A stretch of DNA of 49,589 bases from Zarea fungicola (lineage: Eukaryota; Ascomycota; Sordariomycetes; Hypocreales; Cordycipitaceae), in NCBI GenBank assembly GCA_900169235.1, contig FWCC01000086.1:1-49589 (forward strand). The letters are read 5' to 3'. Positions 34,509-44,925 of the stretch are shown piece by piece; the stretch's first letter is position 1; the number at the start of each line of letters is the position of its first letter. Made by a program: the position numbers and the translations under genes. A model generated the notes under the pieces. That model worked only from the letters and a program-made list of their open reading frames with translations. It was not told the DNA's origin and ran no database searches.

Positions 34509-35514
34509 TCAACCTTCATCCTCATTGTCAATCTGTCGAAGAGCTACCGTAAAGATGACGTCCTTTGTTGTTTCAATCTCAATGCACTTGGTCTCCGGCA
34601 GGATGTGGTTGCTTGTGCTGATCTTGCCGCCAACCTGGCTAGGCCAGTCGGTGACGTCCCACTCGAGACCCTTCGTTGTGATGTGGCTCGGCTCGCGCAG
34701 GGGGATGATGCCAACATGCTTGGCAAAGAGGTCCTCCTCGCCCTCCTCGCGGACGTGGATATGGTGCGTGCCCGCCTTGAGCAAAAACGTCAGACTGGAG
34801 CCGGAGAGCAGGAAGATGCGACCGGCCTCGTAGTCGGGGCCTGGTTGAAACAGGTAGAGGTGGTGCAACTGGGAGAGGCCCTGGTCGACCCGGCCGCCGA
34901 TGCCACCGAGGGCGACAATGTCCATCTTGTAGGCGTCGCGGATGTACTTGATGGCTTTGCCAAAGTCAGTGCTCTCCTGGTCGCGGTCGTGGATGACCTG
35001 CGCGGGCTGCGGCTGCGACGTGTAAAAGTCGCGGACGGTGGGCGTGAGGGAGTCTAGGTCGCCGATGATGGCTTGGAGATTGGACTGGAGGATTTAATAC
35101 CCGTGTTAGGGATAGGTTCCTTGTATATATACATACGTTCACACATATTTATTTTGGGAATGAGACAAGGATACTCACAAATTTGCCTTGAAAAGAAGAA
35201 AGCTCGTATAAGCGATTGGCGCCGCCATCAGCGGCCACCCTCACTGAGGCTGTTGTGATGCAGACACACACAAAGCTAGTTAGCCGGCGGATCAGGTTAC
35301 ATGAGTGAGTGAGCGAGTGAGTGTCGCTCATATTTGAGGCATCTTCGATTAAACTCAAGCGTGACTTAATGTACTCACAATTATTCCATAGCTTTCGTAG
35401 GTTGGCACCATTCTTCAACGGCTGATTGAGCACAAGCAATGCGAACTCCTCAGACAGTTCGCTCCTCCGCATATATCGGGAGGGATGCCATTCAAACACT
35501 TGCGCAGACATCAT
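34509..35514 (-). CDS. THI80: Thiamine pyrophosphokinase
   Basis: Transfers pyrophosphate from ATP to thiamine, giving the cofactor thiamine diphosphate in the cytosol. Exons 35514-35379, 35249-35179 and 35084-34509 join to 783 nt, 260 aa. Family motifs in order are ALLVLNQPL, VRVAADGGANRLY (substrate loop), IIGDLDSL (Mg2+-binding Asp residues), DQESTDFGKAI, IVALGGIGGRVDQGLSQLHHLY and, near the end, KGLEWDV. These are the hallmarks of eukaryotic TPK. Introns are 129 and 94 nt, and the first contains a GAGT-rich microrepeat. The first two codons are both ATG and the upstream one was chosen. Confidence 0.95.
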
Positions 35515-36123
35515 GACGGCGTAAACGTCGTTTATATAGCTCTCTTTGTCAAGTATAGTCAGCGTAAAATGTGCTGCAAAATATTTGCAAACAAATGCGT
35601 TCAGCCTTTCAATGTCATAAAATTAGCTTATTCGTTTCCCCTCACATGCACATTTTGACTTTTCAAAAACTGCGTTTGCCTTTTTTCTGATAGCTATGCG
35701 TCTTTGCTTCCATTGGTGCTAGCTCTAATCTCACACGACGCCACCACACAGACTCTGGGTAATCTTCGGCGCAGGCAACGGCTGGGTGGACTTTTTTCTC
35801 TCTCTCTCCCGGGCTGTCCCGCTTAGAATTGCCTAGAATGCATATCGCCTGAAGCGCTGCCTCGCCGCTTGCTAGAACATTCATCAGGGGACCGCTACAG
35901 CGGACAGGCGCGGACTTGTGGCGCTGACCAATCTCCAACTCTGGCCCCAAATCTTTTCTTCTCGCCTCGCCCCCGGAGCATCCATTTACTTCTTCGTGAT
36001 AGCTATCTCACCACTTTGCCGCTCCTTTGCTTGTTTTGTTGCGGGCTCAATTCGCACCGGAACGGGTTGGGCTAATATTTTCCCTTCTTCTTAATTCCTT
36101 TCTTTATTCGTCAATATATCACA
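35515..36123. other. Divergent promoter region between THI80 and MIA40
   Basis: Divergent intergenic DNA with a C/T-rich segment (35930-36090) just before MIA40, which looks like its transcription-start region. No gene seen. Confidence 0.5.
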
Positions 36124-37314
36124 ATGTACCGCACAGCCCTACGATCTGCCTCGCGACCAGCCGTCGCTGGCCTTCGGGCTCAGGTCCTCCGATCCGCTCC
36201 GCGCCGCTTCGCATCTACATCACCTGCCGACAAGTCGAGAACATGGAAGGGCTCTGCCCTGCGCTGGGCTCTTGCAGGCGCTGCCGTGTACTACTACTGC
36301 ACAAGCTCCATCTTTGCCGAGGATACCCTTACTGGTATGACGCAACTGTCGCCTCGAACACCACAAATTCGGCTGGTGTAATCGAGGGCAATGCTCTCCC
36401 CTTTACTAATGAATAATTCCAGCCAAGAAATTTACTGCTGCCCCAACATCATTCCCCGAGTCCACAGAGACGACAAATCTCCCCACCGTCGAGTCTATGA
36501 TTGAAGAGAGAAAGGCGCAAGCTGCCGCCAAAGCTGCCGCCGGAGCCGAGGCCAAGGCCGCCAAAGCTGGCGAGTCGAAATTGAGCAAGGAGGACACTGC
36601 CAAGATCGAGGGTGCCTCCGGTGCCGAGAACTCGGCCGCTGTTCTGGGCTCACCCGCTGGCCTAGAGGAGGAGGCTGATCAGCAAGGCGCGTTCAACCCG
36701 GAGACGGGCGAGATCAACTGGGACTGCCCCTGCCTTGGTGGCATGGCCGACGGCCCCTGTGGAGAGGAGTTCAAGACTGCGTTTAGCTGCTTTGTCTACT
36801 CCAACGAAGAGCCCAAGGGCATGGAATGCATTGACAAGTTCCAGTAAGTTTGAAGGGGATCTGGGGAGAAGGCAGGTCAATATTTGGATCAGACCACTAA
36901 CAATTGTCCTTTCTTTTCTTTTCCCGCAGGGGCATGCAAGAGTGCTTTCGCAAATACCCCGAAATCTATGGCGCCGAGCTAGCCGACTCCGAGGACGAGG
37001 AATATGCCCCCGCCAACCCTGACGAGCCCACTGAGCAGCAGGTGCTCCGCGAAGAGCACCAGCAGGTGGCCGAGAAGCAGCAGACTCCTACCGAGGGGGA
37101 GCACGCTGACGCTGACAAACAACTTTTCCGTGAAGAGCCCATTGCAGCAAAAACAACACCTGCCGCTGAGCAGACTGAGACAAAGAATTCCGCTTCCGCT
37201 CCCGTTGCCGCCGCTCCTGAGGCCAAGACGGATGCTCCTGCCGCTGCTGAGTCTCACGGTTCCAAGTGGGAGGATGCTACCGGCGCCAATGACAACGTTG
37301 AGGAGAAGAACTGA
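36124..37314 (+). CDS. MIA40: Mitochondrial intermembrane-space import and assembly protein Mia40
   Basis: The oxidoreductase that traps and oxidises Cys-rich precursors in the intermembrane space. Exons 36124-36334, 36423-36843 and 36930-37314 give 1017 nt, 338 aa. The order is a basic Arg/Ser-rich mitochondrial presequence (1-38), an inner-membrane anchor (about 46-62, [13 protein letters not shown]), an Ala/Lys/Glu-rich linker, and the folded core. The core has redox Cys172-Pro-Cys174 and twin CX9C pairs C183/C193 and C206/C216. Intron 2 cuts between the Cys residues of the second pair. The long acidic Ala/Glu/Pro-rich tail (about 120 residues) is of low complexity. An anchored form with a presequence is the fungal type. 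It is convergent with the OM14-like gene. Confidence 0.96.
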
Positions 37315-37868
37315 AGAAGAAAAAAGAGAGTTGAATGCAGAGTGTTTTAGATACAGGGCATGAATGCGGCTGGCATGGCATATTCCTGTTGTACTACTTG
37401 AAATCGCCCAATTTTGCGCTTTTTGGGTCGCTGTACGAAGAGGCAACAAAAATAAGACGGCGTAATGAATAAAGCATATAGATGGTCGGGAAGCAAAAAG
37501 AGGCATGAGATGGGAAATCTTTCTATTATATTTGTACAAAACCGGAACTCCCCATTCGCACAACTCCAATTTCTTGAGAAATATACGACAAAAAAGCTAT
37601 AATCATGCATAAAGAAAGAATGTGACTGTCATGGACAAAGAAGAAAAAGGTATATTTGATTTGCCATTAACTCTAGGATAATACAGCACTCATATTTTCA
37701 TGAGCAGTTTCAATGATGGGGAGCAGAGAGACCAAAAAGCAAGGAAAAAAAGAAAAAGAAAAGTGCAACCCAAAAGTGCAACAATTAACTGGATAACGTC
37801 GTCTTTCCCGTCCAACCCTTTACAAATCGCTTGACATTCGCCATCCCATTCGCCAGCAGCGAGCGCCT
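37315..37868. other. Convergent 3' region between MIA40 and the OM14-like gene
   Basis: AT-rich 3' flanks of two convergent genes, with several A-rich runs (for example 37740-37765). No gene seen. Confidence 0.5.
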
Positions 37869-38563
37869 CTAGTTCTTCTTGCCGCGGTAGAGGTAGCTGC
37901 CCACGACGGCGTGCACGGTTCCCGCCGCGGCTAGGATGCCGACACCGACGCCAACCGTCTTGCCGTCCAGCCTGCCCTTTTCGTAGAGATCCCACGCGCG
38001 GTAGCCCAGGTACGAGCCGACGCCCACGAGCGCGGCAAGGTTGGCGAGGGCGGCGCCCGAGGCGGCACCGTCGGAGAGCTGCGCGACCTGGCGGGTGAGC
38101 CACGAGTCGGCCTTTTTCGCTTTGGCGGCGGCATTCTTACGGGCGCGCTCGGCCTTGGCCTTGGCGGCTTCCGCCTCGCGCTCGAGGCGGTTCGCCTGCG
38201 TGTCCGTCTGGACGTCCTGCTCGAGGAAATCAGAGGGGACAGTGTGGACGCTGGGCATGTCGACGTCGATGAGCGACGACGTGGAGGCGGACTCGTTGTG
38301 GATGATTTCGGGAGGAGGGGGGGCAGCGGCCTGAGGAAAAGGGAAAATGAGGGGTTAGTTATTAGCCTGGATGATGGGAGCCGGACGGTTCATGAGGCAA
38401 GGCGTGAAAAAAAGGGCGTCGTACCTCTGAGGGAGACTGCTTGGGGCCCCTGGCAGCAGCGTCGGCGTATGACACTAATAGAGATTGTTAGCCATGTGTT
38501 GCCATGATAACTGATAACTGTGCTGAAAAGCGCAGTGAGACGAGTCTACTTTTTGTACTTACT
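37869..38563 (-). CDS. OM14-like mitochondrial outer-membrane protein, start codon split by an intron
   Basis: A small membrane protein. The model joins the terminal A of exon 1 at 38563 to TG at 38474, creating ATG in the context AACA-ATG-T. Coding pieces are 38563, 38474-38425 and 38330-37869 (513 nt, 170 aa). Introns are 38475-38562 and 38331-38424. The protein starts MSYADAAARGPKQSPSE, then has a Pro-rich segment, an Ala/Lys/Arg-rich helix (about 80-105), two or three hydrophobic stretches (GAALANLAALVGVGSYLGY, VGVGVGILAAAGTVHAVVG) and the basic tail YRGKKN. This arrangement resembles the C-terminal domain of yeast Om14, a porin- and ribosome-associated outer-membrane protein. The family call rests on this resemblance only. 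A later in-frame ATG (38258) would remove the conserved-looking N-terminus. Confidence 0.75.
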
Positions 38564-40119
38564 TGTTACTGGTGTGAATGAGCTAGATGGTACTTGTGAG
38601 GATGGAATGATTGAGAGCGTCTAGTCTTGTAAAAAGAGTAGTCGCTTGGATCAAAAGGAACAGGATTGCGACGTCTTGTCAAGGTGGTACAAAATAGACG
38701 CAGCCTTTTTAACTTGTATGAGGAGGAGTAGAAAGTCTTTGGATGATCAGGTACAGAGGAGGAAAGATGGAACAGGCTGGGAGAATAGCTGCCGCGAACG
38801 GTTTTGTAGCTCAATCCGGGTCGCAAGTTGGCCTGGGAAAGCTTGCATGTCATGACGTAACGATGCAGCCACAGGGGCCCGCCATAGCCCCTGCAGCGCT
38901 ATAAATCGATCGAGACTGCAGGGGACATGAAGTGGTGCGATGCTGGAGTGGTGTGAAAAGAAAACGCATAGCATGCAGAACAGCGCTAAAACTCAATGAG
39001 AATGACATGTGAAAATTGGTTTTTCTCTCGCTCTTTTGCATTCTGTCTGGTTGCATCCCTATTGACACCCAGTTTCTGCCATGCGCAAAACTGTGTACCG
39101 AGAGATCGGGGCCACTTGGGCCGCTGCAGGCAGGGTGGAGTCTTCAACGGTCACCGTTGACAAGCGCCTCTGTCGCACAGGTCTTGCATGGCTTGCAGCG
39201 AGAGAAGGGAAGGAAATGAAAAATTATAGTCTAGTAAATTATGGTAATTTTTCCCAATCCATTGAATTCCCGAAAAGAACCAAAATAACAGTGGCTGTGC
39301 GCCGTGTCTCACAAAACACGACATACAGGTTTGTGCATTGCACTGTGCACAGCATATTTAGTCCCTTCTGAATTTAACTATGGCGATGACTCAGATTCAG
39401 ATTGACCGTAATTTGATAATGCTGAAGGGAAATCCATTCTCAGCCAATAAAATCTCCTCGAAATAAGCATTGCCCGCTTCAGTCGCTCCAAGTAAACCAA
39501 AACGCAAGACTATCAAAATAAATGCGTCGGAGCCGGGCTAGTTGCGTGCTAGTTAATGGGAGAGGGAATACCATCTGCATGGCAGAAAGGCGTATCTGCC
39601 ATAGCACTGATACCAGCTTCCAAAAAGTTTACCTTGTGAGCTGACTAACGACCTGAGTGATTGCCCAACTCGTTTGGCCCTGAGCCAGTAATTATGAAGC
39701 TTCAAAGCACGATATCAACATGAAAGAAAGCTCACACGGACCATACTTCATTAGTGCTACCGAGTAACATATTACACCTGCCGATTAATCCCCGTCCATT
39801 CTTGAAACGACGCCGGCCAAGAAGGGTATCATTTTTCCTCCACAAAAGTCCAGATGGTATATAAAGGACGGCACCCCAATATCATTACGCCATTCAAGTA
39901 CCTCCAAAAAAGGAAACGCAAAAATAACGAAAAAGAAGGAAAAAAAAAACAACTCCCGGCCATCACATCATCCAGAAATTCGACATAACCCTCCCCACAT
40001 TAACGTTTCGCATAAAATCGCATAGAAAGACGAACAAACCGAATATAAACAACGCCCCCTTTCGGAAGGATAACAATAATAATACATAAAAGAGATGCAT
40101 TGCCAAATGACAACTGCCT
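38564..40119. other. 1.6-kb intergenic region between the OM14-like and Myb/SANT-like genes
   Basis: The first few hundred bases hold the OM14-like leader (exon 1, length unknown) and promoter. The remainder is AT-rich (39200-40110) with no coherent frame, tRNA or transposon. Confidence 0.5.
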
Positions 40120-41416
40120 TCACTTCCGCAGAGTATGGCGAAGGCTGCGTACCCAGTGCTCTCGAACAATCGCCGGCATCTTGCAAAACACCATGGCAGT
40201 GTGCTCTTGACTGAGTAGATCATGTGGGATTTTCACCTGCAAGTCTAGATCCTCCAGAGAAAAGTCCCTGTAAAACAGGTCTACAGCCCTCTCGCACCAC
40301 GGAGCCGGTGTTCCCAATGGAGTAGGATCGCGTGGCTTGTACGCTGCTGGAGTGTAGCTGCTCTCGGCATCCGCTGATTGACGCGTCGCAGTGGTGACTG
40401 CCATGGGCGGCGGCGATGCAGAACCGAGAGGGGCAGCGGCCGTCGAGGCTAGCTCCCCGTCATCCGACGTCGAAAACCGAAGTCGTTTCTCCGGAGAGCC
40501 CACCTGTGGTTGTTCAAGCCGCGATGGAGTATCAGAGGCTGACAGTGACGAGGCATCCAATTCCAAGGCACGCTTCCGGCTTACCGTCGTCGTGTCCTCG
40601 GGAGGCGTCAGCGCGCTGCTCTGCGCTGCTGCAGACGAGACGACGGCGGAGGGCGTGACAGACCCCAGCTGGCCTGAGCTCGATGACGACGATCCCGTCG
40701 CAACGGGGTTTGCGGCTGGCTGCGCACCTGGGCTTTCGAGACCGGATGGCTGGCTACTGACAGTCTGCTCAGCGGACAGAATGGACGAGTTGATGCCCCC
40801 CAGTTCGGATTCATCACCAGGTTGGCCGTCTCGGCGCTTTGGCTTCATAATCCGCTTCGGCGCACCACCGGAGCCGATGACATCTGGGTACAGCGTCTCC
40901 ATATAGTCTTCGTGATCGAACGGCCTTCCTCTCAGTGCCCGCGACAGTGGTTCTCGCTTTATGACGTTGCTCAGTCAGCACACAAACACACACACATACA
41001 TATGCAATATGCATTTTTTTTTAATTGGCTGTAGAACAAACCTCTATATGTGCCCGCCAGGCCTCCTCGGTAGCCGTTACCGTCCTTGCCTTGGAGTTGT
41101 AGACAAAGTCTGGGTCCTCGCGTAGTCCCCGCCACAACCGGAATCGCTTTCGCGCATTATCGCTCTTGTTGATTAAATGGTTCTTGGTCGGCGACGCCCC
41201 ATGACTCTCCTGTAGCGCCTGGGCCGCGCGCTCCCACGCCTCGGCCTTGAAGCTGCTATTCTCGCGCAGACCGAGCTGCACACTCTCGCAGAGGCTCCGG
41301 AAAAATGTCGCCTCGTATGCGGGTGTCCAGCTGAACCGCGGGGCACGGCGATCTCGGTCGACCTTGCCGATGCCTGAGCCGTCGGCGGCCAGCATGTCTA
41401 CATCGTCCTCGGACAT
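40120..41416 (-). CDS. Myb/SANT-like DNA-binding domain protein, function unknown
   Basis: Exons 41416-41042 and 40956-40120 (85-nt intron with a GCTGAC branch site) join in frame to 1212 nt, 403 aa. Residues about 28-125 carry a Myb/SANT-like domain: WTPAYEATFFRSLCESVQLG, KAEAWERAAQAL, LINKSDNARKRFRLWRGLRED and a closing AWRAHI. Spaced aromatic residues and three helices fit the fungal-expanded Myb/SANT-like family related to transposon-derived DNA-binding domains. The middle is Ser/Pro/Thr-rich and disordered, with basic patches (PKRIMKPKRR, SPEKRLR) that could act as nuclear signals. The C-terminal 60 residues (WCERAVDLFYRDF...) look folded but are unrecognised. A nuclear regulator is likely, with targets unknown. 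Confidence 0.82.
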
Positions 41417-42769
41417 GGTGGGCGTCCGCTGTGGTCCGACGGATTATTTATCTGCGTATGGTCTTTTCTTCTTCTTTTTTTTTCTTTCGCGGAAGGGGGA
41501 GCGGAAAGGCGGATGGTAGGCCCTCCCCCCTCGTTGTGCGCACGCAGGGAGCAAAGGATGTCGGACGAGAACTTGTTGGTGATGGTTTGGAAGGCTGGAC
41601 AGGCGGCAGAACGACAACAACGGAAAAAATGCCAGGTCCCTCAGAATTTGAGTAACTAACTAGTGAACTACGATACAGCGAACTTTTTTTTTTTCTTTAG
41701 TGGTGGTGGGGCGTGCCACAAGGCGTCACTGGAACGCCGTGGCGCCGTTGGTAGCTAATAACCAGGCTGGCTGTTTGGTAATACATTGTTAGGCAGGTAG
41801 CCAAGGGTTCGTCAGAAACTGGCGGGGAAATCTTTGCATTGGCGGTCAGCGTCCTTTCTGAAAACAATTTCGTAACTCCGCGTGTGCATCTCCCTCATAA
41901 TTAATATCCTCAAAACACATCCTTCCTAACCTACCACAGGCGGAGTCCCTCAAAATGGTCACGTGTGGAGCCTCCATGGCCTAGACCGGAGTCGAGCCAA
42001 ATGCCGTCCACTCTGAGTCTCCTCTGTCAGCGGAACAACACCAAGATTGGCCAAAGCAGATGGGGTCGGCGAACGGCATTTCCCACGACTTACGACTGAT
42101 CTAGCTAAGTGCTTATCTTGCTCTCAGTACCGACGACCGACCGACGTTGCAAGAAACCCGGGGTTACATCACCCCTCGCTCCCCATTTTAACAGGAATCG
42201 AGCCTTCAAGGCAAACGCGAACGTTCAAGCCCAAACGCCACTTCCGCTTCGCTAGAGATGGCCTGTAGCCAGTTAAAGCGGCACTCCGAATCCTGATTTA
42301 GACTGTAGATCTGCAGATTAACTACTGATTCGCAAATGGCCACGATTGCCTTTCATTACTGATTGCTTACGCCAATCTAGGCCACAAACACATCATGTTC
42401 ATATTCCGAAGGACGCCTGCACGTCTCCACTGTCTCCAACTAAGCCTAAACATTGGGGGAAACAAATCCATTGATATTTTCCATCACGATTAACAGCGCA
42501 CTCAAGTGGGCGTGCAGTCCCAACGCCTGCAACCCAGAGCCAGACCACTCCTTGGGCTCAACAACTGTTAACCAGAGGAGGCGCAGAATTCAAACCTCGC
42601 CGGTGTCTCAAGGAATCACGAATCTGCATCGGTGCATCGGTGAAGTCTGTACAATCTATTACATTGGCGAAACTATGCCTCCCTTAAGTACAAGTAGTAT
42701 AATATCCTCCGTTCAAAATTTGGACGGAATTTTCACCGGGACTCCCGCTTTCCAGCTGGCAAATCCAGC
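41417..42769. other. Intergenic region upstream of the Myb/SANT-like gene
   Basis: This contains T-rich tracts near 41470 and 41685 in the promoter of the Myb/SANT-like gene, then mixed-composition DNA down to the CFEM 3' end. No supportable gene. The frame from 42453 on the plus strand is the shadow of the CFEM gene. Confidence 0.5.
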
Positions 42770-43421
42770 TTACAGAGCAGCCAGGGCACCGGCAACAAGC
42801 AGCGCAACGCCGGCAATGGGACCAGCGGTAGCACCAGCACCGGGCGAAGAAGTCGTCGACTTGACGCTCGAGCTGGCCGAAGTAGCAGCACCGGATGAAC
42901 TAGGGGCGCTCGTTACATGTGTGGTGCTGTTACTAGCCGCAGTCGAGGAGGCACCTGTCGAGCTGGCCGGGGCCGAGGTCGCGGGCGGGGTGCTACTGGC
43001 AGCTTTGGCAGAAGCAGTCGCGGCCGCGCAAAACTTGGCGGCGGCAGGGAGAACTTGCTCTAAGACGGATATGAGCAAACGAATCAGAGCACAACAGGAT
43101 GAATCAAAGAAGAGAAAAAAAAATGAAGACGAAAAGGTCACAGGCCTCGTAGACCTTTCGGTAGGGGGAATCTGGTCGTGACTTACTAATGGACACGTCC
43201 GATCCGCAGGCGTTCAGGACACAAGTAAGGGCGGCGTTGTAAATGTCCTCATAATTCTTCTGGACACACCAGCACACGGCATCGGTGAGGGAACAGGTGG
43301 TGACCTTTTGGGTAGCATCGTCCAAGCACTTGAGGGAGCACACTGGCAGATAGTCCTGCCTGTTCTGGGCAGCAACAGACCAGATGCCAGAGGCAACAAC
43401 AGCAACAGTAGCGACCTTCAT
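42770..43421 (-). CDS. GPI-anchored CFEM-domain protein, probable haem/iron-binding surface protein
   Basis: Exons 43421-43187 and 43059-42770 (127-nt intron) give 525 nt, 174 aa. A signal peptide of about 18 residues (cleavage near SVAA|QN) is followed by a CFEM domain with exactly eight Cys: C28, C32, C43, C50, C52, C67, C72 and C89. Asp47, in CSLTDAVCWC, occupies the position of the axial haem-iron ligand in Candida Rbt5/Csa2. A Ser/Thr/Ala-rich stalk (about 90-150) and a hydrophobic tail after a small-residue site (GAGATAGPIAG...) indicate GPI anchoring at the membrane or wall. CFEM proteins bind haem, and some act as effectors or adhesins. Here the divergent siderophore-transporter neighbour and three iron-type GATA sites in the shared promoter favour a role in iron acquisition. 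Confidence 0.92.
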
Positions 43422-44925
43422 TCTGTGGAATTGATTTTGCTGAGAATACCCGCTCGAAAGAGTTGCTTCACAAACGGTAAGGCTGTTTGGTTATTACAGC
43501 TAATTGGAACACAATGGGACAGAAGTGGAAAGCTTGAGTAAGAATGGACGATCAGGTACACTTTTCCCCCTCGGCTTTATGCAGGGTCGTGGCTCAATTT
43601 AAGTAAAAGAGTGCCCTCGCAACAACACCGCTTGTCCAATGGGCGAGGAATTCCATTCTCAGCTGTCTAATCAGGCTATGCGCCGCATTGCCTTGACGAG
43701 CTAAGACCGGTGGCGTCGATAGGAACCGCTCAGGACTCCCTTGCAGCTTGCCAAAATACCAGTATTTCGGCCTGAGGGCCCTTGTCGGAAATTGAGTTCT
43801 TGCAAAGTGGGCGGCGTTGCCAAGGAAGGTCCGGGACTAGAACATCAGCCCTCAGTCTCTGAATATTTGCCGCGGGATCTGGCATGCACTCTATATGCTC
43901 GGGTCGCTCACACGAATTCCGAACTGCACAGTCTATGCTGGGAAACCCGCTCGCTTTCCCTTGTATTATTCACATTCATTGGTAATACTTTGGCAATACT
44001 TAAACAATAGCAGGGCCCGTCCCGTAGACTAAATTTTCGTGTGAGTGGAGGAGCTGGGTGCATTGGTGGCTTGCCTGGAGACACACTGCGGGCGCAATGG
44101 TCATGATCAGATAAAATTTTTATCTGATCCATCAGATAAGATGCCCAAAGCTTACACCACCTCGGCGCACCATCTCCTTTTTCCACCAACAACCCGAGCT
44201 TGTAAAGCTAAGACCCCACTACACATGCAAAAGTGTTTATTGTGAGATTGGGTTATTATTTTACACTCGGAAAAAAGAAGAAGAAAAGCCCAGCTAAGGG
44301 AACCATAAAAAAACGAGGCATTTTCTCCGCCGGCCTTTTAGCTTCTGTTTTCACAACTGATCCTGGTCTTTTGGTGTGGCTTTCCTATTTGCCCCAACCA
44401 ATGTCGCAAGGGATCCGGAGCCCCTCCCCTCCATTCTATGTAGCATCCCTGTCCGCTGTTGCAGATGCATGGGCTTGTTTTGCATTAGCCTCGGCGAGCT
44501 GAGGCTATAGGGCCATTGTAAAATTGGTCCATTCGGAGCTTTCTGCTCGCTTCCCACCGTTCTCCGCCTGGTCGCCACAGCTGTACATATTGTTCTTGGC
44601 AAAATACACTTGATGAACCTGATTGATAAGAAAAAACAGTACTACTAGCCTTATTATTAGTCTTTCTTCGTTAGCCTTAAAGCCGGTCCGGCCCCCGTCT
44701 AACTTGCTGTCGCCGTTTCTATCTTGTGTGTATCTGTCTCACTGATCGTTTGCCCCAATCTCATGTGCTTCTGAACAGGGTCTGCACGTTTCCATCTAGT
44801 ATCTCGTGGACTAGCCTGTTTCTGTAGCACAAAACAGACTGTATTATTCCCGGTTTCGTCTGCTCCTCTGGGACAGAAGCTCTCCGCTGTAAACGCACTG
44901 CCCATCAAACGTCCCTCTCCCACCA
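43422..44925. promoter_or_regulatory. Shared divergent promoter of CFEM and siderophore-transporter genes
   Basis: 1.5 kb without a supportable gene lies between two divergently transcribed iron-related genes. A cluster of three ATCAGATAA sites at 44106-44139 lies almost centrally, about 690 bp from the CFEM start codon and about 790 bp from the transporter start codon. A CCAAT box occurs at 43634-43638. Confidence 0.7.
44105..44139. promoter_or_regulatory. Cluster of three iron-GATA (SreA/Urbs1-type) sites, two as a perfect inverted repeat
   Basis: ATCAGATAA occurs at 44106-44114, its reverse complement TTATCTGAT at 44120-44128, and ATCAGATAA again at 44131-44139. The first two lie inside a perfect inverted repeat with 12-bp arms and a single central base (44105-44129). 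ATCWGATAA is the extended GATA site recognised by fungal iron-responsive repressors (SreA, Urbs1, Sre1), and plain GATA factors need only HGATAR. The placement between two iron-related genes supports function. Occupancy and regulation are inferred. Confidence 0.75.

Noticed and set aside
41990..42260. Possible tRNA, suggested by GAGTCGAGCC and AATCGAGCC words
   Set aside because: No cloverleaf with matching acceptor and anticodon stems could be formed around these words.
42453..43181. 242-codon plus-strand frame over the CFEM gene
   Set aside because: Shadow of the Ser/Thr/Ala-rich stalk of the CFEM gene. Its Ala/Val/Leu-rich translation mirrors that low-complexity stretch.
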